Assembly: GCF_020097155.1 (NCBI RefSeq)
Contig: NZ_CP083691.1
Span: 1,798,001 to 1,862,000, forward strand
Source of the DNA: Micrococcus porci
GTDB taxonomy: Bacteria; Actinomycetota; Actinomycetes; Actinomycetales; Micrococcaceae
Direction of reading: 5' to 3'
DNA length: 64,000 nucleotides
Positions 58,537 through 64,000 of the stretch are shown here, one piece after another (the stretch's first letter is position 1; each line of letters begins with the position of its first letter). The notes beneath the pieces are model-generated. The model ran no database searches. It was given only the letters and a program-made list of their open reading frames with translations, and had not been told where the DNA came from. Position numbers and translations under genes: made by a program.

Positions 58537-58568
58537 GGACGCGCCGAGGTGGGGAAGAATGGTCCCCC

Positions 58569-59189
58569 GTGACCATCCTCCCCGCCTCGCCCCCTCCCTC
58601 CGTGATCCTGCTCGGCGGCGCGTCGGGCTCCGGCAAGTCCTACCTGGCCCGGCGCCACGGCCGGCCCCACCTCTCGCTCGATGCGTTCTACCGTCCGCAG
58701 TCCGACGACGGCGCCGCGGGCGGGCCCGGCCCCGTGTTCCCGCGCACCCCGTACGGCGAGATCGACTGGGACCACCCCGGAACGTGGGATGAGCAGGCGG
58801 CCGTGGACGCCGTCGTCGAACTGCTCGAGGAGGGCGCCACGCGCGTGCCCGACTACGACATCTCCACGTCCTCCGTCCGCGGGCACAGCACCGTCGCGCT
58901 CGAGCCGGGCGGGGTGATCGTGGCGGAGGGCATCTTCGCCGAGCGCATGCCCGCGGCCCTCGACCGGGCCGGGGTCGGCTACGCGGCCTGGTACATCGAC
59001 CAGGCGCGGACCACGACGGCGGCCCGCCGGTTCGTGCGCGACGTCGCCGAACGCCGCAAGCCGGTGCCGTTCCTCGTGCAGCGGGGCTGGTCCCTGTATC
59101 GGACGGACGCGGCGCGCCGGGCGGCGGCCGTGGCGGCCGGCTTCACCCCGCGGCGCAAGCGGGAGATCATCGCCGACCTCACGGCCTGA
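58569..59189 (+). CDS. Uridine kinase-like P-loop kinase
   Basis: 206 residues from the GTG at 58569. The P-loop is GGASGSGKS (16-24), followed by LSLDAFYRP (substrate Asp) and WDHPGTWDEQAAV, which match uridine kinase-family proteins. The C-terminal part has FVRDVAERRKP. A hexamer AAGAAT lies 8 nt before the GTG, and no ribosome binding site is seen. The substrate could be uridine, another nucleoside or pantothenate-like compound; the sequence does not decide. Confidence 0.75.
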   Translation: MTILPASPPPSVILLGGASGSGKSYLARRHGRPHLSLDAFYRPQSDDGAAGGPGPVFPRTPYGEIDWDHPGTWDEQAAVDAVVELLEEGATRVPDYDISTSSVRGHSTVALEPGGVIVAEGIFAERMPAALDRAGVGYAAWYIDQARTTTAARRFVRDVAERRKPVPFLVQRGWSLYRTDAARRAAAVAAGFTPRRKREIIADLTA

Positions 59190-59220
59190 CGGCCCGCCCG
59201 CAGCCGGGCCGCCCGTGCCC

Positions 59221-59991
59221 TCAGCCGGAGGTGCCCGCGCCGAGGACGGCGAGCTGCTCGTCCACGACCTCGAGCCCGGCGGCGGCCGCCCACGCCGTGT
59301 ACTCCTCCCGCAGGGCCGCGGCGAACGCGGGCACGCTCACCCCGGGGCGCACGTCCTCGGCCGCGCCCGCCGTGCGCGGGTCCATGCCCAGGCCGAGCTC
59401 CCGGTAGACGTCGACGAGCACGGCCCGCAGCGGGGCGGGGTCGGACACCACCACGTGGGTGGAGAACAGGAACGCCCCCTTCACCACGCGCTGCGCGGAG
59501 CCGGCCAGCTTCACCGGGTAGGCCGGCGCAGGACCCTGCACGGAGAACTCGCCCGGGCAGTACTCCCCCGGGATCTCGCCCACGGAGGCGGGCACGCCCA
59601 TGCGCGCGAACGCCCGCACGAACAGGTCGGCGAACTCCGCGAACCGGGCCTGCTGCGTGAGCGTGGCGTCCTCCTGCTGGCTCAGGTGGTCCACCACCAG
59701 GCAGCCGTGGTGGTAGGCCGCCGCCCGTCCGCCGGCCCGGCGCACCGCCGGCTCGAAGCCGTGGGCCCGGGCCGCCGCGGCCGCGGCCTCGAAGCCGGGC
59801 AGCCGCGCGTCGCGCTGGCCGAACGCGACCGTCGGTTCGGGCACGTAGACGCGGATCAGGTCGTCGAGGGCCCTCCCCTCGGCCGCGGCGGCGCGGAAGA
59901 CGGCCAGCTCGCCCATGGCCCAGTCGAGGTCGTCAGCGGCCCCGAGGGTCCGTTCCTGCACGGCCCAGCGCAGCCGGGGAGCTGCGCTCAC
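59221..59991 (-). CDS. Lipoate-protein ligase A-like protein
   Basis: 256 residues. The biotin/lipoate ligase fold shows RRAGGRAAAYHHGCLVV (residues near 80-100, the lipoate-binding R-x-G-G-x4-H layout) and KLAGSAQRVVKGAFLFSTHVVV with the catalytic Lys near 165. It may attach lipoate or move octanoyl groups; the lipoate enzymes LipA and LipB are not here. The GTG overlaps the stop of the upstream thioesterase (GTGA), so the two are coupled. Confidence 0.8.
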   Translation of the reverse strand: MSAAPRLRWAVQERTLGAADDLDWAMGELAVFRAAAAEGRALDDLIRVYVPEPTVAFGQRDARLPGFEAAAAAARAHGFEPAVRRAGGRAAAYHHGCLVVDHLSQQEDATLTQQARFAEFADLFVRAFARMGVPASVGEIPGEYCPGEFSVQGPAPAYPVKLAGSAQRVVKGAFLFSTHVVVSDPAPLRAVLVDVYRELGLGMDPRTAGAAEDVRPGVSVPAFAAALREEYTAWAAAAGLEVVDEQLAVLGAGTSG

Positions 59992-60854
59992 AGGCCGCCC
60001 TCGACCGGCCAGGAGCGCAGGGTGAGGGTCTGCTCGACGTGGGCGAACGGGCCGTCGTCGTCGTGGAGGACGGTGCTGGTCAGGCCCACGCCGTCCGGGC
60101 CCACCGTGACCTGCCCCGCGAGGCCGAGCCAGGGGCCGGTGGGCTCGCGGTACAGGTGGATCTGCAGGTCCACGTTGGGGAAGAACCACCCGCCCGGCTT
60201 CGCCGGCAGGGCCGGGGCGATCCCGTTGGCCGCGTCGGTGAGGCTGATCAGGCGCACCAGGTCGCTCGTGCTCTCCCCCGCCACCATCTCGCGGTCCGTG
60301 GTGAGCCACACCCGGCCGTGGCCCGGCCCGTGGCCGGGCAGGATGACGCCGTCGAGGGAGGCGATGTACCCGCCTCCCCATCCGTGGAGCGCGTTGTGCG
60401 CCTGCGCCTGCGAGCGCGGCGGGAGGGGCTCGTCCGGCAGCTGGGCGACGGCGGAGGTGTCCGAGGTGGACAGCAGCCAGGCGCGCAGCGTCAGCACGGT
60501 GCGGCCCCGGGCGTGAAGCACGGACTCGACGAGCTCGATGGTGCGGCCCGGGCGCAGGGTGCGCGTGACCACCTCGAGCTCGCCCGACCAGAGCGTGCCC
60601 AGGATGTCGTAGGAGAGCCGTCCCACCCGCAGCCCGGGGGTGGTCTCGTGCGCGGCCACCTCGTGCAGCAGCAGGCCCGAGACGGCGGCCATGTGCATCT
60701 CCTCTTCCCGCCATGCGCCCTGAGCGTGCACGGTGGAGCGCACGCGGGAGGTGCGGACGCCGTCGGCGTCCACGGTGGGCTCGCCGAGGCGGACGTAGAA
60801 GGCCAGGGGATCGTCGGCGACGGAGGTCGCGGGGGTGGAGGTGATGTCGGTCAT
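59988..60854 (-). CDS. Double-hotdog acyl-CoA thioesterase-like protein
   Basis: 288 residues, read as two hotdog repeats of about 140. The first has RVGRLSYDILGTLWSGELEVVTRTLRPGRTIEL; the second has GGWFFPNVDLQIHLYREPTGPWLGLAGQ, as in the TesB-like/thioesterase_3C group. These proteins act on acyl-CoA; catalytic residues are not obvious. A CAGACT hexamer lies 7 nt before the ATG. It is the first gene of a two-gene unit with the lipoate-ligase-like protein. Confidence 0.8.
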   Translation of the reverse strand: MTDITSTPATSVADDPLAFYVRLGEPTVDADGVRTSRVRSTVHAQGAWREEEMHMAAVSGLLLHEVAAHETTPGLRVGRLSYDILGTLWSGELEVVTRTLRPGRTIELVESVLHARGRTVLTLRAWLLSTSDTSAVAQLPDEPLPPRSQAQAHNALHGWGGGYIASLDGVILPGHGPGHGRVWLTTDREMVAGESTSDLVRLISLTDAANGIAPALPAKPGGWFFPNVDLQIHLYREPTGPWLGLAGQVTVGPDGVGLTSTVLHDDDGPFAHVEQTLTLRSWPVEGGL

Positions 60855-60861
60855 GGGCCGA

Positions 60862-60867
60862 AGTCTG
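60862..60867 (-). promoter_or_regulatory. Predicted -10 element of the 59988 thioesterase (leaderless)
   Basis: CAGACT on the minus strand, 7 nt from the ATG at 60854. It is one base off the TANNNT consensus. Confidence 0.35.
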
Positions 60868-60878
60868 CCAGAACGACG

Positions 60879-60922
60879 ACGACGGCCGGTGACGTCCCCG
60901 CGGGGATGTCACCGGCCGTCGT
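60879..60922 (-). terminator. Terminator of the met importer operon
   Basis: A 15-bp perfect stem (ACGACGGCCGGTGAC / GTCACCGGCCGTCGT) whose loop can pair further (TCCCC/GGGGA), 20 nt beyond the metI stop. Confidence 0.8.
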
Positions 60923-60942
60923 GGCGTGGGCCGAGCCGGGGT

Positions 60943-61620
60943 TCAGCGGCGCATGACCTTGCGGGCGATGCCGTTGCCGATCAGCTGCAGCGCCTGGACG
61001 AACACGATCACCACGATCACGGCCAGCCAGGTGACCTCCGGACGGAACCGGTTGTAGCCCTCCACGATGGCGAAGTTGCCGACGCCGCCGCCGCCGATGA
61101 TGCCCGCCATCGCGGACATGTCCACGAGCGAGATGATCACGAACGTGAAGCCGAGGATCAGCGGGCCGAGGGCCTCGGGCAGCACCACGGTGCGCACGAT
61201 CCGCATGCGGGAGGCGCCCATCGCGCGGGCGGCCTCGATCACGCCGGGGTCGAGGGAGACGAGGTTCTGCTCCACGATGCGGGCGATGCCGAACGTGGAC
61301 GCCCAGATCATGCAGAACACCACGGCGGTGTTGCCGATGCCGCTGCCGAGCACCGCGATGGTCAGCGGCTGCAGGGCGGCGATGAGGATGACGAACGGGA
61401 TGGGCCGGATCAGGTTCACGACGAAGTTCGTGACCAGGTAGACGGCACGGTTGGCGAAGATGCCGCCCGGACGCGTGGTGTAGAGGACGAGCCCGACCAG
61501 CAGGCCGAGGATGCCGCCGAGGATGAAGGCCCAGCCGACCATGTAGAGGGTGTCCCCCACGGCGGTCATCAGCTCGGGGCCGTAGTACCCCCAGTCGAGG
61601 TTCTGGAATCGGTCGATCAC
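60943..61620 (-). CDS. metI: Methionine ABC transporter permease
   Basis: 225 residues with five membrane helices. The EAA loop for contact with the ATPase reads EAARAMGASRMRIVRTVVLPEALG; the usual RPIPFVILIAALQP and AGIIGGGGVGNFAI segments of MetI are present. It forms the membrane channel of the MetNIQ methionine importer. The ATG overlaps the metN stop (ATGA). Confidence 0.95.
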   Translation of the reverse strand: MIDRFQNLDWGYYGPELMTAVGDTLYMVGWAFILGGILGLLVGLVLYTTRPGGIFANRAVYLVTNFVVNLIRPIPFVILIAALQPLTIAVLGSGIGNTAVVFCMIWASTFGIARIVEQNLVSLDPGVIEAARAMGASRMRIVRTVVLPEALGPLILGFTFVIISLVDMSAMAGIIGGGGVGNFAIVEGYNRFRPEVTWLAVIVVIVFVQALQLIGNGIARKVMRR

Positions 61621-62711
61621 TGGTGCACCTCCTGCACGTCCCCGGCGCCGGCCAGGTCCGCGACGAACGCGTCCACCGCGGCGGCCTCGCCCGTGAGCGC
61701 CACGGTGAGCAGGCCGTACGCGGAGTCCTTGGTGGCGGACATGCCGCCGTGGACGATCTCGAAGCCCACGCCGCGCGTCGAGGCGGTGCCGAGCACGGCC
61801 GAGACCGCGGCGGAGTCCTTGAGCGAGACCATGATCAGCCGACCCTCGGTGCGCGCTCGGATGCGGGCCACCTCGTCGGCATTCGGCCGGTCCTTGAGTG
61901 CCGTGGCCACGAAGGACGCGGCGTCGGCGGAGTGGGCGGGCCGGGAGAAGAGGTCGTAGACCTTGCCGGTCTCCACCACGCGGCCGGTGTCCATCACGGC
62001 GACGCGGTCGGCGATCGAGCGGATGACCTCCATCTCGTGGGTGATGGCCACGATCGTGACCCCGAGCTCCTCGTTGACGCGGCGCAGCACGGAGAGCACC
62101 TCGTGCGTCGTCGAGGGATCCAGGGCGCTGGTGGCCTCGTCCGCGAGCAGGATCTCCGGCTCGGCGGCCAGGGCGCGGGCGATGCCGACGCGCTGCTTCT
62201 GGCCGCCCGAGAGCTGCTCCGGGTAGTGCTTGGCCTTGTCCGCCAGGCCGACGAACTCGAGCAGCTCCGCCACGCGAGCGCGGCGCGTGGACCGCGGCCA
62301 GCCGGCCGTGTCCAGGGCGAACTCGATGTTCCCGGCCACCGTGCGGGAGGTCAGCAGGTTGAACTGCTGGAACACCATGCCGATGCGGGTGCGCAGCGGA
62401 CGCAGCTTCGCCTCGGAGAGGTGGGAGACCTGCTGGCCCAGCACCGTGACGGTGCCCGACGTCGGCTTCTCCAGCCCGTTGATCATGCGGATCAGGGTGG
62501 ACTTGCCGGCGCCGGAGAAGCCGATCACACCGAAGACCTCGCCGCGGTTCACGCTGAGCGAGACGTCGTCCACGGCTGTGACGCCGCGGCCCTTCTTGGC
62601 GGCGTAGACGCGGCTGACGTGGTCGAAGACGATGACCGGCTCCCCCGGGGCGCCCTCAGAGTGGCGCCCCGGGGTGACCGCGTCACGGTCGGACGAATGG
62701 GAACCTGCCAT
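61617..62711 (-). CDS. metN: Methionine ABC transporter ATP-binding protein
   Basis: 364 residues. Walker A is GFSGAGKST (64-72), the ABC signature is LSGGQKQR, and Walker B is ILLADEATSALD. The C-terminal 90 residues are a NIL domain (VGFEIVHGGMSATKDSAYGLLTVAL), which in MetN binds methionine and shuts off transport. An extra N-terminal 25 residues precede the ABC domain. It lies 3 nt after metQ. Confidence 0.96.
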   Translation of the reverse strand: MAGSHSSDRDAVTPGRHSEGAPGEPVIVFDHVSRVYAAKKGRGVTAVDDVSLSVNRGEVFGVIGFSGAGKSTLIRMINGLEKPTSGTVTVLGQQVSHLSEAKLRPLRTRIGMVFQQFNLLTSRTVAGNIEFALDTAGWPRSTRRARVAELLEFVGLADKAKHYPEQLSGGQKQRVGIARALAAEPEILLADEATSALDPSTTHEVLSVLRRVNEELGVTIVAITHEMEVIRSIADRVAVMDTGRVVETGKVYDLFSRPAHSADAASFVATALKDRPNADEVARIRARTEGRLIMVSLKDSAAVSAVLGTASTRGVGFEIVHGGMSATKDSAYGLLTVALTGEAAAVDAFVADLAGAGDVQEVHQ

Positions 62712-62714
62712 GGA

Positions 62715-63620
62715 TCAGGCGCCCTGCTTCGCGATCGCGTCCTGGTACTGCTTCAGGGTCTCGTCGATCTGGGCGGCGTCGAGCTGCACCGGCACGCTGG
62801 TGCCGGAGGAGAGCTTCGCGGACTCGTCCAGCACGGCCTGCTCGTGGTACAGGGCCGCGATCTTCTTGTAGGTCTCGTTCTCGCGGTCCGCGCGGCGCAC
62901 GGCGAAGCCGTTGACGAACGGCTTGGCGGAGTCGGCCTTGGGGTCGTCCTTGAACAGGGCGGTGTTCGTGTCGATGCCGGCATCCGCCGAGAACGTGTTG
63001 TTGATGACCGAGCCCTGGACGGACTCGAGCGCGTTCACGGTCTGCTGGGCGGCCACGGTCTGGACCTTCACGGTGGAGGCGGCCTCGTCGATGTCCTTGG
63101 GCTCCGGGCGGATGGTCTCGTTGGACAGCTTCAGCAGGCCGGCGGCGACGAGCACGTTGATGGCACGGGCCTGGTTCACGGTGTCGTTCGGGATGGCGAC
63201 GGTGTCGCCCTTCTGGAACTCGGAGACGTCCTTGTACTTCTTGGAGTACAGGGGCAGCGGGATGATCTCGGTGGTCCCGATCAGCGTCAGGTCCTTGCCG
63301 GAGGCCTGGTTGTAGTCGGCCAGGTAGGCGATGTGCTGGAACCAGTTCATGTCGATGTCGCCGTTGTCCAGCGCCGGGTTCGGCTGCGTGTACTCCGTGA
63401 AGTTGCGGATCTCGACGTCGATGCCGTGCTTCTCCTTGGCGAGCTTCACCAGGGCGCGGTGCGTCTCGTTCTCGGACACGACGCCGATGCGCACGGTCTG
63501 GGCGCCGTCGTCGCCCTTCTTCTCGGCCTGCGAGTTGCAGGCGGTCAGGGCGAGCGCGCCGACGGCGGCCAGGGACAGGCCGGCGAAGGAGCGGCGGGAG
63601 ATGTTCGAGGGGGTCGTCAT
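62715..63620 (-). CDS. metQ: Methionine-binding lipoprotein
   Basis: 301 residues. Signal peptide with lipobox LTAC (Cys28); an SRRSF motif at residues 8-12 also allows Tat export. The NlpA/MetQ domain shows EYTQPNPALDNGDIDMNWFQHIAYL, and PNDTVNQARAINVL and NNTFSADAGI, which line the ligand cleft. It delivers methionine to MetNI. The ATG has AAGGAG 8 nt upstream and follows a leader of over 300 nt. Confidence 0.95.
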   Translation of the reverse strand: MTTPSNISRRSFAGLSLAAVGALALTACNSQAEKKGDDGAQTVRIGVVSENETHRALVKLAKEKHGIDVEIRNFTEYTQPNPALDNGDIDMNWFQHIAYLADYNQASGKDLTLIGTTEIIPLPLYSKKYKDVSEFQKGDTVAIPNDTVNQARAINVLVAAGLLKLSNETIRPEPKDIDEAASTVKVQTVAAQQTVNALESVQGSVINNTFSADAGIDTNTALFKDDPKADSAKPFVNGFAVRRADRENETYKKIAALYHEQAVLDESAKLSSGTSVPVQLDAAQIDETLKQYQDAIAKQGA

Positions 63621-64000
63621 GGGGTTCTCCTTGGAGGACGGGGCGACGTCGCCGGCGCGGGTGGGCACGGCGGGTGCGGAACGGTGCGGGGTGGGCCGTG
63701 CGGTGGGTGATTCCCCGCGGGGCACAGCACGGCGGGCGGGGGCGAGAGACGCCCCGAGCCGGAGGCCGGGATCCTTTCGAACGCTGCTCTTGCCCGTCCC
63801 CCAGTCACCGCGGGCTCCCCTCGGGGGGTCTGCACGCAGCGGAGGCGGGCCGCTTCTCGGTCCGTTGCCACCCGTGAACATGGGGTTGGCGAGCGGCTCG
63901 TCATGGGACCACGTGGACCCGCCGAGGCGGGGTCCACAGCCGCTTCTCCTGAAGCTGGGCCCAAGCGTATCGCAGCGTGTGCGCTCCATCGGGCAGGGCG
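63621..64000. other. Long leader of metQNI, no gene
   Basis: 380 nt without a credible gene. On the minus strand it holds a possible -10 (TACGCT, 63963-63968), a hairpin (63913-63937), the riboswitch-like element at 63827-63910 and a CCCCGCGGGG palindrome (63713-63722). The frame that stays open through it lacks the codon pattern of neighbouring genes. Confidence 0.55.
63827..63910 (-). promoter_or_regulatory. Candidate SAM-sensing riboswitch
   Basis: On the minus strand GGTCC and GACC close the element. Inside are CATGACGAGC, a GCCAACCC/GGGTGGC stem and the following GGCAACGG, which resemble the CATGAG and GGCAACC blocks of actinobacterial SAM-IV/SAM-I-type riboswitches. The position, in a 330-nt leader before a methionine importer, fits. 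The match is partial and was judged by eye. Confidence 0.35.

Overview
The window is very high G+C actinobacterial chromosome. Gene content and order point to a member of the Micrococcaceae, most likely Micrococcus (M. luteus type). The pointers are a mycothiol-dependent formaldehyde dehydrogenase, a phosphatidylinositol-phosphate synthase in a thrS-HIT-pgsA cluster, a pdtaR/pyk/polA neighbourhood as in mycobacteria, HGxxPAAW and Trp-associated membrane proteins inside the trp cluster, a LexA box of the actinobacterial type, and an FMN riboswitch in front of a PnuC-type riboflavin transporter. The species is inferred from these features; no marker gene proves it. No rRNA, insertion sequence, prophage or CRISPR array was seen.

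Layout. 1-4.5 kb: an Eis-like acetyltransferase cut by the window edge, polA, and a divergent hotdog thioesterase. 4.5-10.7 kb: a six-gene Mrp/Mnh Na+/H+ antiporter operon with a fused MnhA-MnhB subunit. 10.7-13.3 kb: a 41-codon ORF, tRNA-Leu, an ANTAR response regulator (PdtaR type) and pyruvate kinase. 13.3-19.5 kb: glutamate synthase gltB-gltD. 19.7-28.7 kb: histidine and tryptophan genes on one strand (hisE, hisG, hisF, hisI, trpE, two small membrane proteins, trpC, trpB, trpA) ending in lgt; hisI and trpE overlap by 4 nt. 28.7-31 kb: two membrane proteins of unknown role. 31-35.5 kb: the FMN-riboswitch riboflavin operon ribM-ribD-ribE-ribBA-ribH. 35.5-40.6 kb: a PD-(D/E)XK nuclease, def, fmt, rsmB and rpe in one overlapping operon. 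40.7-41.3 kb: four tRNAs (Gly, Cys, Val, Gly) and strong terminators. 41.3-44.6 kb: zapE, then sseA, sufE and ybaK on the other strand. 44.6-47.9 kb: thrS-HIT-pgsA. 48-52.2 kb: a LexA-controlled DUF6504-dnaE2 mutagenesis operon without imuB. 52.4-55.7 kb: a Tat-exported metallophosphoesterase, then a lipoprotein and a PKD protein in an AT-richer patch. 55.7-60.9 kb: an SRAP protein, a 33-bp tandem repeat, the mycothiol formaldehyde dehydrogenase with its beta-lactamase-fold partner, a uridine-kinase-like protein, a lipoate-ligase-like protein and a thioesterase. 60.9-64 kb: a methionine ABC importer (metQ-metN-metI) behind a long structured leader.

Most of the window is housekeeping metabolism with tight translational coupling (ATGA, GTGA and TGATG overlaps). 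The more unusual points are: a sharp switch of synonymous codon use inside dnaE2, a perfect-arm SOS box on a dnaE2 operon with no imuB beside it, a 33-bp tandem repeat between SRAP and mscR, a set of genes whose -10 hexamer lies only 6-8 nt before the start codon (predicted leaderless mRNAs), and a hairpin that hides the ribM ribosome binding site below the FMN aptamer.
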